The notes under the pieces were generated by a model. The model saw only the letters and a program-made list of their open reading frames with translations, was not told the DNA's origin and did no database searches. Position numbers and translations under genes: made by a program. Source: Arctopsyche grandis (taxonomy: Eukaryota; Arthropoda; Insecta; Trichoptera; Hydropsychidae). From it: 64,000 nt of DNA. Positions 48,519 to 59,272 of this stretch are shown piece after piece. Location of the stretch: the NCBI RefSeq assembly GCF_051622035.1, contig NC_135359.1, positions 26,508,001-26,572,000 of the forward strand. The letters run 5' to 3'. Within the stretch, counting starts at the first letter, position 1, and the number at the start of each line of letters is the position of its first letter.

Positions 48519-48599
48519 GGTGCTACTCAAACATTCCAAAGTGTCTTCAGAGCGGGTCAGAGAGTTGCCGGTGACTATTATAGCAGTGGCTCAGGATAA
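48519..48599 (+). CDS. Main gene, exon 12: C-terminus
   Basis: Residues 2504-2529 and the stop (TAA, 48597-48599): GATQTFQSVFRAGQRVAG then DYYSSGSG. The acceptor is AAATTATAG|GGT. It continues the helix of exon 11 and ends in Tyr-Tyr and Ser-Gly. The C-terminal helix of about 40 residues is the most protein-like region of the gene and is the best query for orthologue searches. Confidence 0.85.
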   Translation, partial: GATQTFQSVFRAGQRVAGDYYSSGSG

Positions 48600-49040
48600 A
48601 CTACATTTAGTTTAATCAATCACTAAGTCATTAAATTACGTTTATTGTTATCTAATGTATAAAACTTTTTTATTGTGATTCGACTTTGTGTCTTAGTTTG
48701 ATAATTTATAAAAGTTGATTCGGATGAACTACCAGTGAACAAGGTATTAGATAAATAAACTTTTGAAGAGAGTGACGCCGAAGAGAATCGAGAGTTCATT
48801 TTGAACTTGAATTAGGTGAAAGTTAATAATGGTTGTGAATAGAAAATTGAAAATGATGTTTTTATAACATAAAAAATGTATGTACTTATTGAAATAATAA
48901 AAATGGCTTTGGTTCCATTTGTTTAATGTTGATCATGTGTGGGATACATTAATGATGATAACGACGTGTATTAGGAATAGCTTATTAATAACTAGTCTCA
49001 AGCCTATAAATATTTTTATATTGTATTTAAAATAAAATAT
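48600..49040 (+). terminator. 3' UTR with three candidate polyadenylation signals
   Basis: AATAAA occurs at 48754-48759, 48896-48901 and 49031-49036 downstream of the stop. Which is used cannot be told from sequence. Confidence 0.6.
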
Positions 49041-50750
49041 TTATATACCTACTTTTTTCTATGTATTATTTTAGAAATTAATTGTATTAAGTATATATAT
49101 ATGTATGTAGTTCCTTAGTTTTTCATTTTCATAAATCTTTTTTTATTGTGTATAAAAAATAATAAAAAAAAAACTTATGTATATTCATTTAGAACAAATA
49201 CTAAGAAAAACTTTTTAAAATAGTAATGAAATCAAATTTCATAGACTTCTTTGTGCCATAAAAGCACGTTATTATTTTTTGTACTTTTCACAAAATTTAT
49301 TCTTATTTAAATGTACATATTTTTGTGTGAAATAAGTGGACACACGTCTCTTTAAACATGTGCACTATTTTATAATACATATATCAGTGCCTTCTTAAAT
49401 TAATTGAGTAACCAAAGAAAGAATTAAATATTTATCAATCTTGGTGTTTACTCTATGTATTGTATTTATATAATATTAAAGTTATGAAGAGCTTGTACAT
49501 ATAGGTAATAAATATACATAAAATTGTATAAATTGTGTACATAAAAAAATTAAAAAAAAAAATCATATTGTGTTTTTCTTTTATTATAGTTCCAATAAAT
49601 TATGTATAATCTATTATATTATTCAATAATTCGATTTTGGAAAATGAACAAGGATTAAGGATCTAATTCAAACGAGGCAAATCATAAGCACATGCATAAT
49701 TTTCTCATTATCGAATATTGGCAACTTGTTAGTGGTCAGCTTAACGCCGTCAAATTCAATAGATAATACATATATGATTTATGGATTTTCTTAAGTTGAT
49801 TTGGATTACCTCACCAATATAAGCTTCCGCGTAACTTCCATATACCCGATTATTTTAATGATACTTTTATTAAACAAATCAGTAATATAAAAAAAATACG
49901 CACACATATGATTGTACAATGTATACGTCACAAAAAATATTAGTTAACCGCAAAACTACAGGGTTGAATTCATACATAAATTACTAATTAAAGCAGCCGT
50001 TGAAATTCTCAGTATTGGTAATTTTTTATAAATAAAAACTTGAATACCTTTACTTTTCTTAGAATTTCGTTTGATTTTACATCGTAAGATAATGCAATAA
50101 CTAATATCCTGATCCAGTTCTATATTTGGAAATATTTATTGGTTGAACACGATGAATAATCACTTGTGTTTAGACATAATTGTTCAGATTGATTTATAAC
50201 AATATGCTTTTAAATTAAACAACGATAAAAATAACGATTAATTAATTCAAAGTTATAATTAGGAGCAGTTCAAAATGCCGATATATTTTTCTTACTTACA
50301 AACTATGTATATGTGTATCAAATAGAGGTAATAAATTTGAAAACATTGAAACATACATCAAGCGAAACGAGTCGCTAAGGAAAATCACACGCAAAATTCA
50401 TTGGAGTGGATAATAATATTTACAAATCGCAAGCCCAAATAAAGATTTTTTAAATATTTGTACAAATAAGATCATTGTTTGGTTGCTTAAATAATTTTGG
50501 TGTGAGAGCATTTTTTCAATCTTATTTTGGACAGATTTACACAATCTGAATATGGTTAGTATTTACATACACATAATTCTGCAGATATGTTTTATGAAGG
50601 TATATTATATATTGTGAGTATGTACATACACAGAACCCAAGTGGACTGGATTAGTAATTTGTATTATATGTATTATAATATTCAATTCGATATAACGCCA
50701 GCAAAAAAAAATGTAATCACTATGTGAAAACATTGTATTTCTTTCATCGA
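49041..50750. other. Intergenic AT-rich DNA
   Basis: No gene, transposon end or notable repeat recognised. Confidence 0.5.
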
Positions 50751-50943
50751 ACCAGCAGTATGGCTCAGTAGTTGGGTCTTTGTTTGGCACCGAGAGGTTT
50801 ACGGGTTTGATCCTGTGCTAATCTTTAATATTGCTGGTCAGACTTGGATATTTGTGACTCCAAGTCGATTTATTATCAGAATTTGCCAATGTATATGATT
50901 TCATTGTTGAAACGGTTCCTTCATCAAATTGGCAAAAATCATC
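50751..50943 (+). mobile_element. tRNA-derived SINE, copy 2
   Basis: A-box-like TATGGCTCAGTAGTTGGGTC and B-box-like GGGTTTGATCC, then the core GCTGGTCAGACTTGGATATT and GACTCCAAGTCGATTTATTA. It ends with CAAATTGGCAAAAATC, as in copy 4 (AAAATTGGC). It stops exactly where the hAT target duplication begins (50944). Confidence 0.7.
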
Positions 50944-50951
50944 CTACCCGC

Positions 50952-52215
50952 CAGTGGCGGATCCAGGTAATTTGCAGGGTGGGAGGCATTTCTAATTTTT
51001 AATACACATATTTTTTTTCAAAAATAGGACGTATGTGTGTACATATATTCAGTTATATTACACTGTTCGACACGAAAAATGGTTCAGAGACGAGATATGA
51101 CTTTTCTTATAGATCTATGCCCAGTAAACACGAATCTGGTAATAAAAAATGTTGATTTGCTCGAGATTCGGAAATATGTATATGTGTTTTTTTTTAAATC
51201 GCGCGATTTTTCTATATCTTGGTGTTGTTTGGTCGATATCTCAAAATCTGTCAATTTTCTGTTCAAAATGAATATTGAAATCTATAGTCGGCTGTTTTAT
51301 CTTTCATTTGTAGTACTTTTCAGCTTTCAAATCTCTCCAAGTAGTCGTCCAGTTCAAATCAAAAGTCAAAAGTACGTATTTTCACTTGGGATTTTTTCCC
51401 ACTTTTAATACTATTTTATATTGAGAATTTTTTATTGAAACATATTTATTGAGATAGTGTTCTGGCCACACTATTTTTTGTTTTCGTTTAAAAGGATTAA
51501 TTGGAAGTGTGCTGAATTTTAAATCGGTAAAACTCGTATTTACACGAATCGGAATTGAATTATATATTATCAATATAAAATAGTCTTAACAGTGGGAAAA
51601 AATCTCAAGTGAAAATACGTACTTTTGACTTTTGATTTGAACTGGACGACTACTTCGAGAGATTTGAAAGCTGAAAAGTACTACAAATGAAAGACCTGAC
51701 TATAGATTCCAATATTCATTTTTAACAGAAAATTGACAGATTTTGAGACATCGACCGAACATAACCACGATATAGAAAAATTGCACGATTTAAAAAACAC
51801 ATATATCTCCGAATCTCGAGCCAATCTACATTTTTTATTACCAGATTCGTGTTTACTGGGCATAGATCTATAAGAAAAGTCATATCTCGTCTCTGAACCA
51901 TTTTTCGTGTCGAACAGTGTTATTAATTTGTGAAGCCAATATTTCAACTAATAAAAAAGTGGAAATTCCCAGTGTAGGCGAAGGATTATGGATCAGCTGA
52001 ATTGATTATGCACATGATATTATTTTATACCTGACGGGAAGAGTGGTCTGCTCACATCCCCGATTCAATAATTTTACTTTTTAGACCAAAAAGGCGTTTG
52101 AAATGCGTTTTTAAACGCCGAATGCGAATTTATATTATTATTTATATGTATAATATTATGTAGTCCTTAGGGTGGTGGCCACTGACCTCGTTCCGCCACC
52201 ATGGATCCGCCAGTG
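50952..52215. mobile_element. Non-autonomous hAT-like element, 1,264 bp
   Basis: Left end CAGTGGCGGATCCAGG, right end ATGGATCCGCCAGTG (complement CACTGGCGGATCCAT, one mismatch in the first 13). The flanks are CTACCCGC (50944-50951) and CTATCCGC (52216-52223), an 8-bp target duplication with one change, as hAT elements make. No transposase is present. Most of its length is a second, palindromic element (51061-51919), leaving about 400 bp of its own sequence. Confidence 0.8.
51061..51919. mobile_element. Palindromic CACTG element nested in the hAT-like element, 859 bp
   Basis: Inverted arms of about 350 bp (51061-51415 and 51583-51919) start CACTGTTCGACACGAAAAAT and end with the complement. 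TTA lies on both sides (51058-51060 and 51920-51922). CACTG termini with a 3-bp duplication recall EnSpm/CACTA elements; Chapaev-type elements also begin CACTG but duplicate 4 bp. The arms have diverged at scattered positions. The spacer of about 170 bp has no coding sequence. A transcript through it would fold into a long hairpin. Confidence 0.85.
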
Positions 52216-52349
52216 CTATCCGCTATGTCACAAATATCTGAATTTGATTTATGTACAATATGTAAAAATGTATGTACATACAAGTCTAAATCCATTGTCT
52301 CTATGGATTAATTCACTAATTAATTAATTGTTAATTTCGTGTCTTTCAG

Positions 52350-52460
52350 CCTCTCGAAATACAGCGATTTATTTGGTAATTAGTTGTCTAGGAAGGCGCA
52401 TTGAGGTCTACCTGGTAGGCCTTCCTGGTATATATCTATGTAAAATAAAATAAAAATAAT
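52350..52460 (+). mobile_element. 3' end of a non-LTR retrotransposon (family also at 29568)
   Basis: CTAGGAAGGCGCATTGAGGT, then GGCCTTCCTGGTATATATCT and an A-rich (AAAAT)n-type tail. This is the same order as the minus-strand copy near 29.6 kb. No coding sequence remains. Confidence 0.55.
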
Positions 52461-53187
52461 ATTGGAGAGATTATTTTAAGCGTGGATAAAAAAGAAAAAA
52501 ACATCAACATGTACATTCTACAAGTTTAATTAAAAAATAAACAATAAAAAAATGAACTATAAGGCTATTAAACCACTATTAAATAATGGTCGATCATTGC
52601 AAAATCACATAAGAAGTACATAAGCAGACACTTATTTTCTTTGTTGTTATACTTGCATAATTGCTAGCATAACTGGTTCGCATCGAATGCCGTGGCGATA
52701 GAGATCGATCTTGGTCTGAAGATAAGACTATCAGACCAGTCGTTAGACACTGAACAACTGGACTAACTTCCCGAGAACGCTGCAAATTACTCTCAATTAA
52801 TAGTAATCGATACTCTCGCCTTTACAAATGTCACAATCGCAAGCGAGACTCAATACTAAATAAGTGAATTCTTGAAACGGTTATGCGACAAAATGTCACG
52901 AGACGGATTCAGGATTTTATCTGCAGTGATTCAATTGATTTTAATCAATGCTGAAAAAATACGCATATTAAGAGTTAATTATCGAGTACCAGGAAGACAA
53001 CATGTTATTCATTATTTTATGTATCACCTAATATCTCTTCTGGTATATGTACATATGTATACTGTGGTGTAGTGATAGATTTTGAGGTGCCGGTATGCAC
53101 TTTTTTGCAAGAAATGCATCGAGTGTATCCTCAAAGCAATCTTCGAGCGATGAATGTATCCTTCAGTTCATGACACAAAGCCGTTTG

Positions 53188-53480
53188 TTTGTTCGTCGCA
53201 GCCCTAGAGAACGCTACCTACCCTCATGTATCGAAAGCACAATTAAACATCCACCCTAGACAATGGTTTGAGCCGTCATAAGCGAAAAAAAGGTCCAGGT
53301 CCCATTTATTTCGTTAATGAGTCCATGAATGGGGACCAATATTTAAATGTGCTAAAAACACATCTGGTGCCTCACATAAAGACTGGTGGTATCATTGATC
53401 CTGACAGCATTTTTATGCTCTATAGCGCTCCCTGTCATCGAGCTTAGGTGAAATATATTGCAAAAGTGTTTAAAATTTTC
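53188..53480 (+). pseudogene. Tc1/mariner transposase fragment
   Basis: The frame beginning 53188 gives FVRRSPRERYLPSCIESTIK-HPP. After a frameshift, 53292 onward gives GPGPIYFVNESMNGDQYLNV, LKTHLVPHIKTGG and SIFMLYSAPCHRA, then a stop and VKYIAKVFKIF. This is the middle of a Tc1/mariner catalytic domain ('V-x-R...T-x-KH...G-x-G...M-N-x-x-x-Y...QD-x-APCH'). The catalytic Asp of the usual QDSAPCH is Tyr here (LYSAPCH). It is unrelated in detail to the element at 19565. No ends found. Confidence 0.7.
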
Positions 53481-53499
53481 GAAAAAATAAAGATTTATG

Positions 53500-53572
53500 T
53501 CGCGTACCGGTGCCGATAAAGGTGGCGGGGCACCGTACCGGCGCGTACCGGCTATTCTACAGCCCTGTATGT
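53500..53572. repeat. TACCGG-rich segment ending CAGCCCTG
   Basis: Several ACCGG/CCGGT motifs in 70 bp end in ACAGCCCTGTA, a hAT-like terminus. It is related in style to the ACCGGTA cluster at 59405-59545. Confidence 0.35.
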
Positions 53573-53619
53573 ATATTATATGAATACATATGTAAAATAG
53601 AAGTAGCAATCTAAAAAAA

Positions 53620-55310
53620 TTCGGATGTGATCAACCCATGACTTTATCTATATATTTGAGGAAAATAAGAAGGTCACAAAAGAAAATTCGATAATTAAAC
53701 ATAAATACACGTTCACACATACCGGTTATGAGAACATTTTCGATACAAATTTAGCGCAAATGTAGCGAAACTTACACAAGATAAAATTTCTACTACCGGT
53801 TGTCGGATTTTGTACGAAATTTTTACTTTATCTATGTACGTAGTAACAATAGATGAAGTTTTGTGATCATGCGAAAATTTGAACTCGAGATTTTTTTATT
53901 ATACACATTAAATATAAAAAAAAATCCAACAAGAGTAAACTGCCACTTGCGGTTGACGGACGCTTCCCAAATTTTATACATTACTTGGTATCAAGCTTAA
54001 ACTTCTAGATGTGAAATTTCAGTTTAATAAACCAAAAGATTTCTGAGACAAACATAAAAAACCTCGATTCTCTAGAAGTAAAAGTACTACTTCCGGTTCA
54101 GGTAAAAAATTCAAAGAATATTAGGGAATAAAATTTATAATTTCTATTACATGTAAAAAAATTCGGGTGTGACCAGCCCATGACTATCTATGTATTTGAG
54201 GAATATAAGAAGGTTACAAAACAAAATTAGATATTGAACTAATAACTATGATAGCGATACAAATTGAGCGCAAATATATGCAAATCCTTGCACAAGACAA
54301 AAAATCTACTTCCGGTTGTCGGATTTTGTTCAAATTTTTTTTATTATTTAAAATCAGTATAATTATTATACACATTAAATATCAAGAGGATAAAAATAAT
54401 TTAAAAGGTCAAAATAAAATAATGAAATATTGTTTAAAAAAAAAAATACTACTTCCGGTATACGAATTCTGACCAAAAAGTTACCAAATCTAAGTTAGTA
54501 CATAAAGAAAACAAATATAATTTTTCAGCTTAATACGTTCAGGGGTGTGGACAGGATCCAGGCGTCAACATTTTTGACCTTTCTAAGAGGAGAAAAACCC
54601 ACTTCCGGTTTATTAAATTTAGTGATTTTTTTTTATTTTCATCACATTAATACAAAAATTATACTTGATTTTTTTTCGTGAAGATCACACATGTTTAAGG
54701 GGTCGAAAAAAATAGTGGATGATAAATCGAACAAAAGTAAACTGCCACTTCCGGTTGAGGTATGCTTACCAAATTTTATCCATAACTTTCTATTACGCTT
54801 AAACTTCTAGATATAAAATTTCAGTTCAATAAACCAAAAGGTTTCTGAGAAAAACATAAAAAACCTCGATTCTCTAGAGTAAAACTACTACTTCCGGTTC
54901 AGATAAAAATATTTAAAAAATATAAGGTTATAGACATTATTATTTCTATTACATGTAAAAAAAATTTAATCCGATTCAGTCAGCGGTTTGGGAGATAATT
55001 GAATTCAAAAACTTAAAAAAAAAGAGGACACCTATGTATAAGGGGAGGTACCATTTCCGGTCAACTTAAAAATTTGAAAAAAATTTACGTCGTATAGATA
55101 AGAATTTCAGTACCCGATACTAAGTTTCAGATCGATAGGACTAACGGTGTTCAAAAAATCCCCAAAATACACTGACACACACGCATACAGACACACACAC
55201 ATTTTTTCTAGATCATGAAAACGTGTAAACGAGTTCGAATCTTTCGAATTTTTGCATGATTACAAAACTTCATCTATTGTTATTACAGGCATAGATAAAG
55301 TAAAATATAT
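53620..55310. repeat. Repeat field with about nine CTTCCGGTT-type motifs
   Basis: The motif [C/T]ACTTCCGGTT or a near variant recurs at about 53772, 53944, 54091, 54306, 54451, 54601, 54746, 54892 and 55056, mostly 145-170 bp apart. Two longer modules are duplicated in direct orientation: one at 53625-53815 and 54160-54335 (TTCGG[A/G]TGTGA.CA.CCCATGA), the other at 53935-54165 and 54722-54960 (CCTCGATTCTCTAGA, ending TTTCTATTACATGTAAAAAA). An inverted pair of about 70 bp, TTTACTTTATCTATG...AACAATAGATGAAGTTTTGT, lies at 53822-53888 and 55228-55303. Near the right side is a CA-rich run (55170-55202). Probably a non-autonomous element or a composite of several. No coding sequence. Confidence 0.65.
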
Positions 55311-56833
55311 GCATGCATGCACATTGTATGTTTGTAGGTAACTATAATGTGAATGCTTTAAAAACATTAAGATTGGTGATTCAAATTAGATTGCATTGAC
55401 CTTTGAAAAATAAAGGTCCATATTGTACATACATATACATATGTCATTTGTACAATCGATTTATAATAATATATTAGTTAATTTCTGGGAAATTTTTGCT
55501 AAATATTTAAAAATGAAATAAACATTTGAATTTAATCCTATATATGTACATGTATTTAAAATGTTTAGTCAGTTGAAAAAATACAGCATTTTAATTGGGA
55601 CTTTACTATAATGTTTTATAATATCGGTAAAAATCTACATGAAATTTAAAATGAAATGAAAATCAAGAACCTAAAGCAAAACTAAAATATAATTATTTCA
55701 TATATGTACTATATATGTATTAAGTATTGCACCATCTATAAAACTTTCGAAACCTGTTTTTGATTAGTTATGATGTAAAAATAAGGCATTTCATTTTTCA
55801 AAATGGACTTTGTTCAATTAGTTAACCCATATATATATTAAATATGTATTGTATTTCAAATTTCAATTAAATCAAAAAGAAAATTACCATTGTATGGATC
55901 GTGTATTTCCCAAGTATGAATCATATTTTAAACGAAGCGAATGTTATGTATTTATGAATATCTATACATTTTACAGAAATCAATTTACGCAATTATGTTA
56001 CATGAATATGTAACATTGTATTAGGAATCATAGATATTATATGTATATCGTTGACTATTAATAAAACAAGGTCTTATCTTGTTCAGTCGCATTACTAAGT
56101 GTTAAGCTACATATAAACAAGATTACATTTGTATGCTTTTTATTATTGAAAAATACATATTAAAACATAAAATAAATAAAAAATCTTAGATTGATGATAC
56201 TTAAATGTATGTGAATATATACGAATATGCGTGTGTATTAAATAAAGAGGTCAAGGCAAAACAGGATTCCACGAAATTACACATCGGAACGCCAACGGGG
56301 AAAACCAGGATCAAGATAATTTTCGGGTTTAAATATGAATTTTTAACTTTGGGAATTTAATAGTAATTTTTAAATAAAGGTATTTTTTCTTTTTGCTGAA
56401 TACATACATACATATTCGTCATGTATGGTGTAATGAAAATTTCACAAATATATACGCACGTACTCAAATGTTTGAATAATTGGTCATATTTTACATAATA
56501 TTGTTGGTTAACAGAAAAAATTGTTTGCACAAGATAAAAAGAAAATCGGACTTAAATCTACGCGATTTTCCGATTGTCATTTACTGTCATCTATCGGTTT
56601 TGATGGAACTAAAAGTACAAGTTGAGAAGTGGGTCGCTGGTTACCTGTAATGAGATCGACAACCTTTTCTCATTCCAACTAGACTCCGATTGGAATCTTA
56701 CCAGAATGAAAAATCACCAATCAGGTTTTCCATGGAAATTTATTTACAGTCAAATTTTAGAAAAAGCTACACAAAATATTTTCATATGCACAGCAATAAA
56801 TGAAAATATTTGGATTTACATAAATTATGATAA
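55311..56833. other. AT-rich intergenic DNA
   Basis: No gene or transposon end recognised. The open frame at 56622-56861 has no family resemblance. Confidence 0.5.
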
Positions 56834-57205
56834 TGTAACGTGGGAACACGAGAGAGAGTGAGTACCCACTGTCTAAGTGCATTCGTGGGTGAACAATAGA
56901 GACCCCAGATTAGGCTAATGGGATTGAGTAAGTGTTCGAACAAAGGATACGCTGGAGTTCTCACAGGCCGGGGCGAGTGCGTTCGTAAACAATAGACTCG
57001 CCAGGGTAGACCTTTAAGTGCTTAGGCAATAGATACATTAATGTACTTGGGAAGCTGTGCTGGGCAACTTGTCCTTTATAATTAGGTACACACGGTAGAT
57101 CAGATTATTCTGGAGTGAGCGGTGGATCTGTGTGGACCTCTTGAATCGTTGAACAAATGCTGTGAAGCGAATTTAAGCGGAGTTCTTTGATCGAAGATTT
57201 TTACA
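56834..57205 (+). mobile_element. Possible LTR of a BEL/Pao- or Gypsy-type retrotransposon
   Basis: A 372-bp segment, less AT-rich than its surroundings, starts TGTAACGTGGGAACACGAGA and ends TTTTTACA. It is followed directly by ATTGGTGAAGTCGCATAC, which has the TGG start expected of a tRNA primer-binding site two bases after the LTR. No second LTR and no gag-pol was seen nearby, so this is at most a truncated 5' end. Confidence 0.3.
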
Positions 57206-57528
57206 ATTGGTGAAGTCGCATACTACTACATGAAATACATACATAAATATATCCTAATAAATTAAAATATCAATACAATACACTATAAATAATAGTATTT
57301 TGATTGTTCACATTTCAACAGGTGGTTTTTGGAAGAAATTGATAAGTGATTTGAAATTTGAGCTAAAACTTTTGTATATTGTAATGTAAAATTTACACTG
57401 TTTTCTAATATTGTTTTGCCCGTTGATATTTGAACGGGTGATTTTAGAAGGTTATTTTAATTCAAAGTCAAAATTCAAAGCCAAAAAGCTTTAATTTTTA
57501 AAAAGGTATCGTTTAAGCCAGCAGCATA

Positions 57529-57640
57529 GTTTGGTGTTTCAATCCTGTTGGTTGACCTCAATTGAAAATAATTTATTCCAAGTATTATCTGTAGAGCTGC
57601 TGTCAGACTTGGATATTTGTGACTTCAAGTTGATTGTTTT
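57529..57640 (+). mobile_element. tRNA-derived SINE, copy 3 (head deleted)
   Basis: CCAGCAGCATAG at the start and GCTGTCAGACTTGGATATTT with GACTTCAAGTTGATT in the core match copy 2. The part between them is shortened and the A box is lost. Confidence 0.6.
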
Positions 57641-57859
57641 TTTTTTAATTAATTAAATTTTAAATTATTAATAATTTATTAATTCCTTTGATCTGAATTA
57701 CGATATTTTACCGAGTACACAATTATGTGCAAGCAGGCCACTTGTATGTATGTATATATTGCACAAGAACAATCCGATAATGGCATCAGGGGAAAATATA
57801 AAATTGGGTCCACCGCCTTTACCAAAGTATAAATCTTCTTTCTTCTTTTTCGCTTGCTC

Positions 57860-58052
57860 AATGCGTCGTCGTGGTCATTGGAGTCACCTTGGAAACGATT
57901 GACGATCCGCCTCCACTCCTCTAGGTTCTGTGCCAAGTTAAAAATAGTGTTGATCCCGCTGGTTCCTTAATTTGGTCAGATCATCTCTTGGGAGACCGTC
58001 TTCTCGCTCGCCCTCCCTCTATCGTTCCGGTGACTACCAGCTTCTTCAGACG
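57860..58052 (-). pseudogene. RTE-type retrotransposon, C-terminal part of ORF
   Basis: On the minus strand: RLKKLVVTGTIEGGRARRRS, then PKR-stop-SDQIKEPAGSTL, a frameshift, and AQNLEEWRRIVNRFQGD. This order ('LVVTG-x-[IV]-EG-x-R-x-R-x-RSP-x-RW-[ST]-D-[QD]-I...A-x-[DN]-[RL]-x-[EK]-WR-x-[IVL]-V') is the standard C-terminus of many insect retrotransposon polymerases of the RTE/CR1 type. The Trp of RWSD is a TGA stop here. An upstream piece of probably the same copy lies at 59273-59340. Confidence 0.75.
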
Positions 58053-58419
58053 TTATAACAGTGATGTTATCTTGTTTTCTGGAACTCGAGGTTATCCTTG
58101 GTCTCTGGGTGACGAGATCGTCCTTCTGGAAGTTTTCACGAGCATGGAGGTCAGGTCAATGTGCAAATGTGACTCAAAGTTCATCGAGTGATGAAATCTT
58201 CCTTCTGGAATAGTCGAATTGGGTCATTGCCCTCAAATAGCGAAGGTAATTCCAGGAGAAGTTAGCTCTGAATGTTTGTACAGCAGCGCAATGTTGCCAT
58301 CGTGCGACTTGTGTATTATTGTGAAATATATGAGATCATTGGCTTTGGTTCACGATAGCACAAGTTGTGCTATATTCCTACAAGCTCTTTTCCTACACAT
58401 TGTGGAGAGTCTCTCTGAG

Positions 58420-58480
58420 CAGTGGCGGATCAAGTAAATGGGAGGTCCCAGGCTCATTCGAAATTTGAGGCCCCCACAGT
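58420..58480 (+). mobile_element. Left end of a hAT-like element (same terminus as 50952)
   Basis: CAGTGGCGGATCAAGTAAAT shares its first 12 bases with the hAT-like element at 50952. The matching right end with a repeated TCTCTGAG flank was not found, so this is a solo end or a strongly decayed copy. Confidence 0.45.
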
Positions 58481-58984
58481 ACAAAAATGCTATCATGATT
58501 TTTACCATGCTTTTCGGTATATGGATTATACAAAACCATATTGTTTGTATTTATTTACTATATGTACTTGAAACACTAACAGTTTTTTTTTGTATAAAAT
58601 ATGTACTATTATAATATTACTAATACTATGTAAAATAAGTATTAATTTCATTTATTCTTGACTTGCGAACGTATTTTGGATAACGATAATAATTTGTAAG
58701 TTGTAAATTTTATTTATTTTTATTTGTATATATTTAAATTAATCATGCACTAACAGATTGTTCCAAAGCGGCGAGTGTGCTAAACAGATTAAGACTTGAG
58801 AAATTATAAATACATATATTAAATACATAATTATTACATACATACACCTGTAAATCGGAACAAGACCTGCCATCTATGGTCATATATTACAAACATCGTA
58901 TACAATACGATTTTAACATTCAATAAACATCCACAGAGACATATATGCACAGAAATCTGGCGAAACCTGAGATAAAACAATAAT

Positions 58985-59190
58985 TTAAGGTTTGCAATAG
59001 AAAATTGGAGAGGAAAAGCCAATTTTACAGAATCGTTTCTGATAAGAAATAATTCGAAAATTCTGATAAGAAACGATCGACCTCGACAAACCAAGTTCTG
59101 GCCAACGACGAGACTCTAGCGGGAATCGAACCCGTGACACCCTGCACGAAAGAATACGACACTCACCACTAGACCACGTTGCTGGTTTTG
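58985..59190 (-). mobile_element. tRNA-derived SINE, copy 4 (best-preserved head)
   Basis: On the minus strand the head has ACGTGGTCTAGTGGTGAGTG (A box) and GGGTTCGATTCCCGC (a near-perfect B box) about 35 bases apart, like a Glu- or Asp-type tRNA. The core follows: TTGGCCAGAACTTGGTTT, GGTCGATCGTTTCTTATCAG. It ends near AAAATTGGC. It lies between two pieces of an RTE element on the same strand, so it may have inserted into that element. Confidence 0.75.
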
Positions 59191-59272
59191 GTAGCAAAGG
59201 CCCATTTCGGGACCTCCAAGATTCGGGAGTCCGAAGCGCGTGTTTATTTTCAATGTATGCTAAACCGCCTCT

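Noticed and set aside
51037..51408. 123-codon frame with a counterpart in the inverted arm at 51681-51947
   Set aside because: Both are translations of the two arms of one palindromic element. No known domain, and similarity follows from the repeat.
59106..59183. Functional tRNA gene on the minus strand
   Set aside because: A and B boxes are present but no acceptor stem pairs, and the core links it to three other SINE copies.
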